From positions 446,001 through 510,000 of the forward strand of contig CM049315.1 of the NCBI GenBank assembly GCA_026874595.1: a DNA stretch of 64,000 bases. The letters are read 5' to 3'. The DNA is from Sipunculus nudus (lineage: Eukaryota; Annelida; Sipuncula; Golfingiida; Sipunculidae). This document shows, in pieces, positions 37,633-49,700 of the stretch. Position numbers and translations under genes: made by a program. Each line of letters starts with the position of its first letter. Position 1 is the first letter of the stretch. The notes beneath the pieces are model-generated. The model saw only the letters and a list, made by a program, of their open reading frames with translations, was not told the DNA's origin and searched no databases.

Positions 37633-37688
<56 letters not shown>
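37633..37688. repeat. (TA)n microsatellite
   Basis: About 56 bp of TA between the Penelope-like remnant and family Y. Confidence 0.95.
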
Positions 37689-37689
<1 letters not shown>

Positions 37690-37975
37690 TTAATGATATT
37701 TCAAAAATAGTGCAATTAAGTATACGGTTTTAGGAACTAACCTACATGTATTATGTTTCTAGTATATAAGTTGATTAAAAACTATGTTGAGAAATAATAG
37801 TTCACAGTAGACTCACAAATGAAACCAAAGTCTATCCTTCTATTTATTAATATTTTTAATTTGCAATAGATAAATATTATTCTCTGATTAGTGGGGGGGG
37901 GGGGGGTGATTGACCATCCCCCTTCCAAAAAAGCTTGGGGGATATATATCCCCAACCCCCCTATATTGACGCCAC
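37689..37975 (+). repeat. Interspersed repeat 'family Y', copy 2
   Basis: Matches 29463-29660 in order ('aaccaaagtctat', 'tattctctgatt', poly-G, 'ccctatattgacgcc') and likewise begins right after a (TA)n tract. Confidence 0.65.
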
Positions 37976-38766
37976 TTTAGGCAAGAGCAGTGATGCATCG
38001 TAAAGATACTACGGTAATCCAAATCATTGCGTTTCTTCGTACCTTAACAAAGGCGATGTTTGCGATCACATATTATACACAATGAACTCCTGGCCTTAGT
38101 AAGGCCGCAGGTTCACACTTCACTGATGCTTTGTCGAGATGATATGAAGCACGAGCTTTAAACATGACTTACGACTGGTAATCCCCGTCCACGAAAAGCT
38201 GGATTTATTGTGCGCACTGGAGGAGATTTCCGGTCCAAAACCTCAATCGGGGCGAAACTTTAGAAAGTTGACAATGGCATGACGATACCCGCTCCCCGAA
38301 AAGTCCTATCAGAAAAAATACGATCATGGAAGATTGTGTCATTAATAAAATATCCGGACAATAAGGAGCAATAGTCGGGGAAAGAATTATCCAATAAAAT
38401 AATTTGTTATAAATAACGTTATAACTGTGCCGCATATTTCTAAACATTTGAACTCATTACCCAGACGCTACGTCTCTTTCTGTTGGCCAGTTGGATTTTT
38501 GTCAGTTTTTGCGGCATGCAGCACAAACTTACAGGAAATAAATTGCCAAGTGCGCATAAACGTAATTTGATATTCCGTTGTGCAATAAAAATATTGATTA
38601 ACGTATCTGTTTCCTTTTTATTGGCGATTTATTTAATATTATTTGAGACATAAGGCTTCTTCTATGAATCCAAAGGACATCGATGTTGAAGCCCGCATAA
38701 TGTAATATCCAGGTTATTATCATAATTTATGCATACACCACCGACATGACAATAAGCGGGCTTGAA

Positions 38767-38768
<2 letters not shown>
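37976..38768. other. Unassigned sequence
   Basis: No recognisable coding or repeat feature. Confidence 0.4.

Positions 38769-38809
<41 letters not shown>
38769..38809. repeat. (TA)n microsatellite
   Basis: About 40 bp of TA; it replaces the first bases of the adjoining LTR copy. Confidence 0.95.
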
Positions 38810-38812
<3 letters not shown>

Positions 38813-39503
38813 CAGATGTCTTTTTAATTGTGCGCAGGGGTGTTCCATGTGTTGTTGACATTTGGTTCGGGTGGTACGCATAGCTCGTTGCTATGGCAGC
38901 ATCGACTGGCAGGGTACCGGCCCACGTGTAGGGTCTGTGGTGTAGAAACACAGCGTTTTTTGTTCTAGTCTGTTCTTTGGGCGCGTGTGTATTATGTATT
39001 TTTGGGTTCTTGGGATTGTTTGTGTAATAGAAGTTTCTAGGCTTTTGGGGAGGAGCTATAAATTAGGGGCTGTGTTTAGAGCCGAAGAGAGAAAATATTC
39101 CAGCGGACACGGAAGAGTGTGAGTCAGTTTTGAACCAGATTTAGTGGGACTGTCTCCAGTTTACTTTGGACTATTTTTTGAACGTGGATTATTAGTTTTA
39201 AAGGACTTGTCGGGCTGTGACAGTGGTGGTATCCAGGTACCGTACACTTTATTATACTGTGTAATTGTATTGATTTGCTGTTGTACTGTTGTTATACTGT
39301 GTAAGATTTATTGTATTGTATTGTTAGGATTGTTTTAAGAATAAATGATATTTATTTGTTAACAAAAAGCCACGGACTTCTTTATTCATTTCCCTAAACA
39401 TTTTACGCTGCCTAGTGTTACAGAATCTGATTTTTATTTATCTCCGTAACAAAATTTATGCTCGTCACGACTACGTGATCTGTTGTTATTGGGTTCCGAA
39501 ACA
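38810..39503 (+). mobile_element. Solo-LTR-like element, copy A
   Basis: Homologous along its length to the complement of 40794-41666. Shared order: 'cagatgtct', 'gttgctatggc', 'cggcccacgtgt', 'acacagcg', 'gggctgtgtt', 'attccagcggacac', 'acggacttctttattcattt', 'gtgttacagaatctgatttt', 'ggttccgaaaca'. A promoter-like TATAAAT (near 39057) and an AATAAA signal (near 39341) lie in the order expected of U3-R-U5. No internal retroviral-type gene or second LTR in the same orientation is present nearby. Confidence 0.7.
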
Positions 39504-40345
39504 TATATTTCTTGCGCTGTGTTGGCTGCATGACGGACACATACCGATGGGCTCTGTATATATTTGAAAATTTCTTCAGCACTGTGCGTCAAACGGCTTC
39601 GAAAATCTGCACAAGTATTGATATTGACCTCAGGTTTCTGTGAGAGACTTTGAACTATGTCTGGTCTGTTTTTCTTATGCTTTGTTGACGACCAATCTGT
39701 GTGGATATTACTGGACATTCCAACCATATTCCAACAGCGTGGCAGGCAACCATGACCAAAGTGGGGCTCAAGTACAGTGTGGACCAGCTTTTGAGATTGA
39801 GGTCACCTGCACTTAGGGATAACACTGACAACTGGCCATTTATGGAACACTCCGAAAAGCTTTGATATTCAATTCTCCTGCCAATCTCTTGGCTTCAGTA
39901 AGATTTTTATGCATAACACCATACATATAATGGATCTATATGTTAATTTATAGATAACACCGTACGAATTGCCATGATTTTCGAGATCAATATGACATTC
40001 CACCATTCGTACCGGAACGTATTGGTCCAAATCATCGAGACTCAGACACAAGGTTAAGACAAAAAGACATAACAAAACACATAACAAAGACATAACACTT
40101 ACACCAAATGTCGTCTTCAAAGAGAACTTATGACGGTAACATTGTACAACCAAGAAATTCATCTATGAAAGTCTATTTGACATCAGAACTAACTACTCGC
40201 CCCAAATCGTACATAGCACGGGTAATTGCTAGTTTTTATTTAATTAATATTTTTTTCTCATATTTATTTTTATGCAAATGCTTGCTTGTAATAGCGTTTT
40301 AGAGCACAACACTGTGGATTTTACGCCTTACAAAATAAATTATTA

Positions 40346-40380
<35 letters not shown>

Positions 40381-40500
40381 GGCCGGATACCGGGGCGTTG
40401 TGGGGTTCTGATTTGAACTTAAACAATCTCTAAAGAGCAGATCGGAGCCTGCTCAGTGTGCGTGAGTCGCTGTATAACACCCTCCAACAGGCAGTAGTTT
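39504..40500. other. Unassigned sequence between the inverted LTR copies
   Basis: Two minus-strand ORFs of 97 codons (39434-39727, 39869-40162) have no recognisable domain, and the first runs antisense into LTR copy A. An (ATT)n tract lies near 40335-40376. Confidence 0.4.
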
Positions 40501-40793
40501 GTAATGAATCACAATTAGGGGTTGTTTCAATATACGGAATAATCGATACGAATCAATGCACAACATCGATATGGTTTGCAATATGCTCTGACCATTGTAT
40601 TGTCGTATCAAGGAAACACGATGATTCCTAATAAATGTGGATAAAATTCTTGCTGAAGCTAAAACAAAAACTATTCATCTTACAAAAGCTACTTCATATT
40701 CTAATGTTGGCCCTTTAACAGCTAGCAAATCATGAGAGTTTTAATTTACGGTTTTTTTTTATTTATTTAAAATTAATCATATCACATATTCAG

Positions 40794-41666
40794 TGTTACG
40801 GAACCTAATATCAACAGATCACGAAGTCGTGACGGGCATAAATTTGGTTATGGAGATAAAACAAAATCAGATTCTGTAACACTACGCACGGTGAAATGTC
40901 TCAGGGAATGAATAAAGAAGTCAGTGTTTTTTTGTTAACAAATAATAATTTATTCTTAAAACAATCCTTACATTAATATACACTAAATCTATACACTTAC
41001 ACAGTTTATTAAGAGTACAACAGTAAATCAATACAAGTATATAAATAAAGTGTACAGTACTTGGATACCACCACTGCCACAACGACAAGTCCTTTAAAGC
41101 ATATGATCCAGATGTACAGTTCACATAAATCTTCTCAGAGAATAACAGTCCAGTTCAATCACAAAATCAATCTGTTGTAATCCAAAGTGAAGTTCTTGTT
41201 ATAATCCCGAAGGCAAACTGAAGACTTTATAATATCCGCCACAAATTTAGAAGAAAATCTATAACAGTTATCAGAAAAGGTCAACAAACTGACACACACT
41301 ATTCTGTGTCCGCTGGAATTTTTCTCTTCTCTCTCCCGGCTTCAAAACACAGCCCTTAATTCATAACTTTTCACCTCAAGCAAAGAACTTTTCATTTCCC
41401 GAACGATCCAAAGAACCTAATAATACACACGTTACAGGAAACTTAAAGAACAACGAACGCTGTGTATCTACATAATAGGGTTCACACGTGGGCCGGCCCG
41501 GCTCGGCCAGGCCAGTAAGCCCCAGACTAGCATGACCAGTGTGTTTACACGTCAGACCTCAGATACCACAAGTGGGCCGGGCTATGCCGCCATAGCAACG
41601 GACAATGCTAGCGCTGCACATACACATGTAAGACTTCTGCATACAATAAAAGAGACATCTGTAACA
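40794..41666 (-). mobile_element. Solo LTR, copy B, nested in family X
   Basis: 873 bp with short inverted ends: TGTTACGG at 40794 and CTGTAACA ending at 41666, giving TG...CA termini. It is flanked by a direct repeat TCAG (40790-40793 and 41667-41670). On the minus strand it carries the same ordered landmarks as copy A, including the polyadenylation signal region (complement of ~40955) ahead of the 'acttctttattcatt' block. No internal region is attached, so it is most simply a solo LTR left by LTR-LTR recombination; the class (gypsy or other) cannot be told. Confidence 0.75.
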
Positions 41667-42281
41667 TCAGTGTATTAACAAACTCTGAGCATCATCTTAG
41701 CCTTTATAGAGAAATGATACACAAATAAGAAATAAAGCGTATAGTCCATATGTACCGGGTACCGTCTTTAGAGTATTGTAGTACGTATTATATCGTAAGA
41801 GCCTGACCGATGCCAAGCCCTAATTATATTCATATGATATTTCTGTCTCTTAATAAATCCGTTACGCTTCTTTCAACCATCTTTCTTTTCTTGATATTTG
41901 TTCAGTCTGTTAAGAGGGTAGATAGATGTGCTATAGGAAGGGCTTTTCCAAGGAACAGTTGAGGCATCCAGAAGAATTTTACAAGTTTCCTATATCACAG
42001 TACGATTAACCCTTTATTGATTTCTATTTCCACCAGGCGTTTAGCCATATAACGTTTTATCTACTTTTTGTGCCAGTGTTTATTATAAACGGTGTTACAG
42101 TTTTCATATTAATTTCCTTCAATGATTTGAAGCCATATCTTTCTCTCAAGGTAAAGTAATTAAAATATACATGTAGTTCTCATAATGATTTTTTTTAATT
42201 CATCATCGTAATGAAGGATATAAAGAATTTATCTAATTAAGAGTCTCCTCCTCGGAGACATTTTGCTTTGTACATTAAAGA

Positions 42282-42294
42282 CCAGCAGGTGGCG
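42282..42294 (+). promoter_or_regulatory. CTCF-type motif inside family X long copy
   Basis: CCAGCAGGTGGCG, identical to the complement of 4487-4499, although flanking bases differ between the two copies. Confidence 0.4.
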
Positions 42295-42820
42295 GAGGCT
42301 ATCCATCACGGTATTTTTCGTTCGTAATTATGCTGCTATGTCTAAAGTTTTTCGTAATTACTCGGGTTTCATAAGAATTTCATCAGAATGACATCCGTTT
42401 TTTGACGGACGAGTTTCCGAAATTGAACAGTAGTGTCATTTCAGATGTTCATAGAAAACCATACTATGATATATTATGCGACATAAAAAAATTGTTATCG
42501 GATTATATCGTCTGATTATTCGCTATCGACTTGACAATATTCAAAAGACTTTGTAAATGTGTCAGGTGTTGTTATGATTATTGCTATTTTATCGTGTAAT
42601 ATCTGTTCGTTCGTCTGCCAAATTTGATTATCTTTATGGAATGAATAGACGTTAGGTCCCCGGCGAAATGTTCTGCTCGGGAAAAAATGGCTGCGTTGGT
42701 CCTACAGTGTGGAATCAACATTGTCTTTTGAGGAGAAGAAACACTTACAGGTTTAGAAGGGTCCTATTAACATACCAGGTATGTTTATCAATCATTATTA
42801 ATTATTCAGTGCTAGCGCCT

Positions 42821-44325
42821 TAAAATGTAATAGTTTTGCTCTTTCTATTTCTCAAAAGGTTCTCTAATGAAGTTTATATAATTGTGTCAAAGTTTTGCTT
42901 AACCGGCGAACAGAAAATCGGCAAAAATAATTGTCATAAAAATTACAGACTGAAATTAGCAAATAATAATCCGTGAACTTCACCATTTGATTAATTTCAT
43001 GATAAGGTCGAGTCTTTTATTTCTCGCTAACTTTCACCTGATAAATGTTACCCCTTTCTGGTGCCCTTGGAAAAGGCTGCCCTTATCAAATGACGGACCG
43101 GGTTGCCTCTGGTTTAACATTGTAAAGTAGAGATTGCGTTGTATTTTATGGCGTACTCATCGTATCTGCACTCGGGTACGCAACAAAACACAAAGGAGTG
43201 GCTAAGCAACAAGGAGAATATTTATACCCAAAAAATAAAAATTCAAAATTCAAAATCACCTACAAGATAGAGTTTCCAGCCTGTTACTCCTCACATTACA
43301 TTAAACACACTGGTTAAACACTAAATAAAACTTTAGTAAAACAGAGAGTCCGGTCAGATAGACTCTAGAACTCATTAAGTGGCAATACTGGACATTTGGT
43401 AGCAGCACCTCTCTAGACACCGGGTGCAGCACTTCTCTGGTAAATAGGCTGGGAACAAGAACTCACTTACTGCCAAAACGCTCGCTTTAACAATGGTAAA
43501 ATTTGACCTGCTGCCGCCATTGTCTAAAAACACAATATTCTGACCGGCGCGCATATTCTCGGTCAACAAATACAACAATTTGCAGCTAACCCGGTACAGC
43601 TGACCCGAGGAATAGAGATAAAACCTGAAAGTTAACACAATTCCTTATGTAAACCAGTAAGCACGTATGTAAGTAATACAAATGCAACATTTTGTAACCT
43701 CGAGGAAATGTAATAATTGTTTCTTGATTTTGTTATGTTTATTCGTTATCCTGAAATAAAATTATTTAAAGATAATATTCTTATTTTAAGACCTGAATTA
43801 TTATTTAAAGATTAAAATTTCAATTTTCGGATTTTGTCAAATATATTATCAAAGCAGCCTCTGTGACATGCCTGTTCTTTCTCTGAAACGTCTTTCAACT
43901 TTATGCATCATCTTTTTAAAGGCATCATCCTTACAATCAGCGTTTCCTGAAACTTGTTAGTATCAAATCAGCCTGTGTAAATCATGATAAAGAGAAACTT
44001 CAGCAACCGTTCTGCAACATGGTCGGGAACAGTGTCAGTAATAGACAATATATCTCTGCATTTCATCTCGACAATGTTTAAAAAATGCCTGGCCTTTGAA
44101 ATCTGATTCCGAGTAAAAACAGTTTTTTTCTTGTTGTTTGCATTCAGGACATATCAAAATAGCATCCTCGTTTTTTGTCAACTTTCAATTCTTCAAAATG
44201 ACGAGGCCGTGCTTTGATATTTACCTATTATCTATAATATGGTAAAATAAGTAATAATGACCTGCGGAAAGCAGTTTTATTTCTATATTTTGCAGGAGAG
44301 CATGTTTATTCACAGTTAAGGATGG

Positions 44326-44327
<2 letters not shown>
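42821..44327. other. Unassigned sequence
   Basis: No repeat partner or recognisable coding motif; a minus-strand 87-codon ORF (43375-43638) has no known domain. Confidence 0.4.

Positions 44328-44379
<52 letters not shown>
44328..44379. repeat. (TA)n microsatellite
   Basis: About 50 bp of TA. Confidence 0.95.
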
Positions 44380-44717
44380 TTATTTTGCTATTTTGTAAAC
44401 TTTTTTTATCAAGAAAGCAGGATTTCATCTTTGAAAGAGCCTTGCTGCAATGCATGCATTACCATAAGGATTGCGTTTTGATAAAAAACAAAAACTACTT
44501 TTGAGGTTGACCTTTTGTTGTTTTTATTTGGCCAGTGATGAAGCCATGGTCATGTTTTGTCAAGCTTTAGAGGTTTCCATGGTAATAATCGGATTTGGAT
44601 ATATTTCTTTAGAATGGCGTGTTTTGTCTTATTAAGTTAGAATACTGTAAAATACTGCATCATACCTTGCAGTACATTTGAGTAAAACATTAATTAAATA
44701 TTCGTTTATTTTCATGA

Positions 44718-45022
44718 TATGCTGACTAAAGTAAAGGCGACGAATTACATCCACATGACATATTGACTCAAGTAAAAGCGACGGATCACATCCACATAAC
44801 ATGCTGACTATAGTAAATGTGACAGATCACATCCACATGATATGCTGACTAATGTAAAGGCGACAGACCACATCCACATGACATGCTGACTAAATTAATG
44901 GCGACGGATCGCATCCACATGGTTGCTGACTGTAGATTAGATGGCAAATCACATCATCCACAAAACATGTTGACTAGTCTAACGGTGACTGATAATCTCC
45001 ACGTAACAAATTGACTACAGCG
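44718..45022 (+). repeat. 41-bp minisatellite, about eight copies
   Basis: The 'gctgact' landmark or its variant occurs at 44721, 44762, 44803, 44844, 44885, 44925, 44969 and 45010, i.e. a 41-bp period. Each unit carries a 'gcgac(g/a)gatcacatccacat' segment. Divergence grows towards the right end. Confidence 0.9.
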
Positions 45023-45527
45023 AGGAAGACCGGACAAGAAAACACAAAGGAGCATGGTCGTTAATCATTTTAAAACAAAATTCTGCGGAAAGACTTGAGA
45101 TAGTCTTAGTACATTTTCTTGTTTAACTGGCTGTGAATACTATTCTTCTCTGGCCCTATGTCATCACACATGTATTTACGGATTCACAGTTGTCAACTGT
45201 GAGTTACATGCTGCTTGTGATTTAGTACTAAATTTTGCTGATCGGTGAAACTAGAAAAAGTCAGATATCACATGCATATCCAAACCAGAATTCCAGGTGA
45301 AGTTTTGGGTATGGTAACTACAAGATATAACAACAAGATGTCACTCTTACCATCTTAAACATTTTTCTTTCATGTCATATTGAGTGAAAATACAAACCCT
45401 AACAAACCGACCAAGTATTCAACCAACCAACCAAGTAACCAAATTATTTAAGCTTCTCAATTTACTGTTATCATTTAATCATATGTATTTCCTTTGATGT
45501 TCATGGTGCTTATTACAATTGAGTGCA

Positions 45528-45591
<64 letters not shown>

Positions 45592-46640
45592 TGTGCATAA
45601 GTATCTTAATGAATACAAAATGAAATTAAATTCAAACTGAAAAAAAAGTCTTGTTGAAGGGCGTTTGGCAGCACCGTGTAATAAATAAACCAATAAGAAC
45701 AAGGATCAGTTATCTGAAATAAGATTATATTCAAGTACGTCTAAGGAAAAATTGGAATATTTATTAAAGGAACCTCCTTTGTGAAAATAAGCAGTGGTGG
45801 TGTAATCCATCTTTAAACATAGTAGACAAATGGTCATTCATTTATACGTGAAATAATGATCAAACACCTTGAAAATACGTTATTTCTTAGAGGTATCAAA
45901 ATCATTTAGCGACATAGTCTGATCCAGAGGGTGCTCAGGAGCTACCCCCCCCCCCCCCCCCTTAGCTTTCATTTTTTGTTTTTATGCTGCCTTGCATACT
46001 TCGTACCTCCCTTTCAGACAGTTGGTATTGCATCGATAAATGTCACAAGAGATCAATTTTATATAAATTTTTACTCCTTTCTAACCATTTTCCTATAATG
46101 TTCACCTAAGAGAACTGAAAGCAACCCAGCATTATGCTATATGCCGACGCGAGTGATTTTGTTCAGAATTCATTTAAATACCAAAATTGCTCTCATTTGG
46201 GCCAACAAAAACCCATTTGTTTCGTATGTCAAAATCGGTCTACTATGTCCCCTGGCTTAGCAAGTGCCTTTTTTAAGATATGGCAACTGAAAACATGGCC
46301 TTGTTTTTGCAATAGACATTTGATGTTCCTATATATAGAGAAGCTGAGTTTAGAAGTTTATTCAACTCAGAAGGACACCTTTTAGGGTATACAGAGTCAT
46401 GCAATACATTATAAAGAAATTCTTACATGGCAAGATCACATGTGATATAAAACAAATTTTACATAGTCATCGAATGACCAATAACAATCAATATACGACA
46501 AAAGCACATATTTCTAACCTAAGTATAAAAAGAAGATAATATGCAACATACCAATAAACTAATATCCGCATAAAGATAGGAACACCTATCTGAAAATAAT
46601 ACTGACACTAAGATGGTAAAATAATTATTTGTAATGTGTA
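45023..46640. other. Unassigned sequence with a (TA)n tract
   Basis: Contains (TA)n at ~45531-45586 and a poly-C run near 45945-45960. No gene is supported. Confidence 0.5.
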
Positions 46641-48535
46641 TATATAGGATGTTCCCTGGGTGTATCAAGTGCAGTAATATTTTTAATTTAATGCTGACAT
46701 GATTTTCTTTGCAAATTTAGCTAAGTTTGATAGTTGTAATCGATCCTCAGCATTGAACAATAGATGCATTTTTAAGGTGTTTGGTCTAGTCAGGTAAAAC
46801 TTTGGTATTAGGCGGGATCTTTCCGTCTTGAAGGCAGTACATTCAAACAAATAATGAAACTCATCACCGTGGGTATTTAGATTACATAATGTGCATAGAC
46901 TAGAATGTTTTTTTTTTGGTTTAAAAAGACTAATATGAGATGGAAGTCTGTGATTGGCACACCGAAATTTAATCATGGCATTTCTCTCTGAGAGGTTAAG
47001 TGTATTTAAATTTTTTTCAAAGCCAAAGTCCTGCTTAATTATCCTATAACTGTGGCACAGTTTGTTTTCTGCCAATTCATTATGCCAATTTTGCTTACAG
47101 ATATTAAGTCTGAGCTCTATGCTCATTCGTAACCATTTCTTGTTAACATCATGACCGGTGTTCCACATGTATGAGTATCCACATCTATCGAGAATACTTT
47201 TGATCGTTGATGCCCATACTGGTTTAAATTCATTGCTGTAATAGAGTTTTTTCTGAAGACTAAACATGATAAATGACAATTTGTGATGATTTCCTCCAAT
47301 TAATTTTATCCAATAGTTGATCATTCTTCTTTCAATAAGATTGTCAATAGGAGTTCTACCTAGTTCCCTAAATACCATGCAGTTTGCTGTGCTCTTATTT
47401 ACCCTAAGTACACTTTTAAGAAACCTTTTTTCAAACATTTTAATGTGGTCCAGATTCTGGGACCCCCAGATTTCAGAACCGTATAATAGTATTGGTATCA
47501 CCATTGCATCAAATAATTCACTAATAATATCAACTGGCAATTGAAGTTTTTGAGCTTTTGTTTTTTTTTAAGCTGTACATAGCTAGTTTAGCTTTGCTGA
47601 CCTGCTTGCTCAGTGCTTTGTGGAACATACCATTTAAATTAAATGTGATACCTAGATAGGTATAGTCATCCACTACCTCAAGTGTGTCGTCTTCAAAGTA
47701 GAATGCTGGATGAGATCTTACTTTACCTTTTGAGAAGATGACCACTTTAGTTTTACTAGTATTTACTGTCAGTAACCATTTTTTACAATAATTGTAGTTC
47801 TTCTGCTGTGTCAGCCATGACTACAGTCATCTGCATATAGTAATACATACATTCTAAGAAAAATTCCCATGTCATCATCACTGAGTCTATTTCTAATTTT
47901 GTCTGCTGTCTAGGCCTCTATAACTGTTTTTAATGGAATACTCAAAGTCATTTAGATATATAGCAAAGAGTAATGGTGATAAATTTTCACCTTGACGCAC
48001 ACCAATATTACATGTGAAGAAGTCTGACAACATTTTCCCATTTTTTACACAAGATTTCGCATTATTATACATATTGTATATAACAGTTATGACTTTGCCG
48101 TTTATGCCATTGCTAATGAGTTTACCCCAAAGTGATGATCTGTCGATTAAATCAAAAGCTTTTTTATAATCTACAAATGAACAATACAATCTTTTTTTTA
48201 TTTTGTATGTAAAATTCAATGAGGGAATGTAGGACAAAAATATGGTCAAGAGTTGAGTATCCTTCTCTAAATCCTGCTTGCTCATCTCCAAGTATTCCGC
48301 AGGCGTTTATATAATTTGTTAGTCTTGCATTTAATGTGGTAGTGAATAGTTTTCCTAGACAGCTAAGTAATGTAATACTTCGGTAATTATCAGGATCACT
48401 CACTGAGCCTTTATTCTTATATATTGGTTGTATGATGCCAACACACCAATCGGATGGAATTCTTCCACTGTGGAGTACAATTTTAAAAAATTTTATGATT
48501 AGTTCTAACATTTCCTTCACATTTGAGTGAAGTGA
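46641..48535 (-). mobile_element. 5'-truncated Jockey/CR1-group-like LINE
   Basis: Minus-strand non-LTR element retaining RT and C-terminal region but no endonuclease. Its 5' end at ~48535 abuts the truncated hAT MITE end at 48540-48593. No poly(A) is visible at the 3' side, whose exact limit is uncertain. The family is common in marine invertebrates by motif style; the clade is not firmly assignable by eye. Confidence 0.75.
46683..48520 (-). pseudogene. Reverse transcriptase with frameshifts, zinc-knuckle C-terminus
   Basis: In minus-strand order: GRIPSDWCVGIIQPIYKNKG and DNYRSITLLSCLGKLF (48460-48340), EQAGFREGYSTLDHIF (near 48270), then in another frame the catalytic-A DYKKAFDLIDRSSLW (near 48165), GVRQGENLSPLLFAIYLND (near 48000), YADD (near 47835), a frameshift, TKVVIFSKGK (near 47745) and YTYLGI. 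In a third frame follow VIPILLYGSEIWG and CTLCNLNTHGDEFHYLFEC (near 46895), a CCHC-like knuckle usual at the C-terminus of such proteins. At least three frame changes and a stop near 47893 make it non-functional. The catalytic YADD itself is intact. Confidence 0.85.
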
Positions 48536-48539
48536 GGGT

Positions 48540-48593
48540 TTGAGTTTTGTTTTAACCTTGTGCCCCCCATCAAAACCCTGGACCCGCTCCTGA
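48540..48593. mobile_element. hAT-like MITE end fragment
   Basis: 'tgccccccatcaaaaccctg' followed by GGACCCGCTCCTGA resembles the right end of the MITEs at 26750 and 31733. The rest appears lost at the LINE junction. Confidence 0.4.
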
Positions 48594-48945
48594 CTAGTTT
48601 AAGGTTCTACCATAATAGGACTACGCCTTTGTTTATCATATAATTGTCATACATTTCATCTTCTGTTTCAATCATCTAATTAGCCATTTAATGCAAAGAC
48701 AATGACAATAAATATTATGAATAGGTAAGCTTTGACATTTAGACGATTAAAAAAACACGTATGCTACCCTGTATTTGTTTTATTACGTACGCCAGAATAT
48801 GAACGTTTTCTGTAGTTTCTCTTTTAATTCCGTCTGGAATTTGCTCGCCAGATCGTACCCACCAACATTTCCCCTTAATGAGCCTTTTTTTTTTTCGTTT
48901 ACTTCCTTCTCAATCTAGTGATATCTCCGTCATACTTTCGGTCTC
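48594..48945. other. Unassigned sequence
   Basis: AT-rich; nothing recognisable. Confidence 0.4.
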
Positions 48946-49700
48946 ATGTTCATTATGTTTCATCTGGTGCCATGCTCGATTGGACTTGCTGAGCACCTTG
49001 CATGTTTACGTCAACAGTCCCTGGGTTTACAGGCAAGGTTATACTGTCTAACTGTAAATGCATTGATTCTATTCCCCTTTCCGCCTTCCTGCCATGGCCT
49101 TCGCCTCCTATTCTTCCCTGTGCGGAACTTCAGTGCCCCCGGGAGTTACACCCACAGTGTTACACCTGTCGGTCCCGGGAGGGCTCATACCTACGTAGGT
49201 CAAATCCGTGCTTTTATTTCACGACTTGGTCTGTTGATAAATGGACACTGTTTCTAGCTCACCGGTTCTTCCCCGGTTAACGATTCTAAGGGCTCGTTCT
49301 TGTTCTCCGAGGACCCGGGGGGGGGGGGGGGGGGGGGTCCCCGACGATGATGATGCCGCCCCGGTTCCGAAACAGTGGGCTGCTTTTAATCAGCAGCTCC
49401 TTGGAGGGCGGCCAAAGTGTCCCTCCTTGATCAGATCGCCCAAGCTATGTAGACATCTCACCCGAATGGTCCACGCTTCAATGCGACGGCTCTGTCCGGC
49501 CCGTTCTTATTCTTCCCAAGCTGGGTTTTATCTATAACATTCGACGCTGCAGGCTTCATCAGAGGGTCCGCCCGTCTATAAGGAGTTTACGGACAAAACG
49601 GTCCGTCTGCGCGCAGATCACTATGCCGTTGTCACCAGTGTAGCGTCCGCGTCTTCTGGAACTGCTCTACCGCCGGATACAGGTAAGCCTTTGCCTCCGA
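48946..49700 (+). pseudogene. DIRS-like gag/ORF1 fragment (tentative)
   Basis: In frames shifting across ~49100-49260 the plus strand reads CAELQCPRELHPQCYTCRSREG followed by NPCFYFTTWSVDKWT, a Cys-rich then Trp-bearing arrangement like the zinc-binding N-terminal protein of DIRS-type elements. Downstream (49540-49690) a Ser/Pro-rich frame reads YKEFTDKTVRLRADHYAVV. A poly-G run at ~49317-49336 interrupts it. GC content is higher than the surroundings, as is the RT-like piece at 50140. Assignment is by resemblance only. Confidence 0.35.

Larger units (their letters stand above)
36602..37633 (+). mobile_element. Penelope-like retroelement remnant with inverted termini
   Basis: A ~1.03 kb plus-strand remnant. 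The left terminus (36602-36655) is the near-perfect inverted complement of the right terminus (37574-37633), sharing 'ggagcatcgtgttattactc' and the outer 'actaaac(a/g)tta'. Between them lies a Penelope-type coding fragment and, overlapping the right terminus, a hammerhead ribozyme. Both sides border (TA)n tracts. Terminal repeats in inverted orientation, 5' truncation and a terminal hammerhead are documented for Penelope-like elements. Family assignment is by motif recognition. Confidence 0.85.
40515..42820 (-). repeat. Family X, long copy interrupted by a solo LTR
   Basis: The reverse complement aligns with 3955-5324: end block at 40530-40720, 'gggcttggcatcgg' block at ~41760-41820, 'tccttcatta' block near 42210, CTCF-type block at 42240-42310 and start block near 42780-42820. 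The alignment is broken by the 873-bp LTR at 40794-41666, which explains its greater length. LTR insertion therefore came after family X was in place. Confidence 0.75.

Noticed and set aside
39434-39727. 97-codon minus-strand ORF as a possible gene of an LTR element.
   Set aside because: It overlaps LTR copy A in antisense and has no gag, protease or RT motif.
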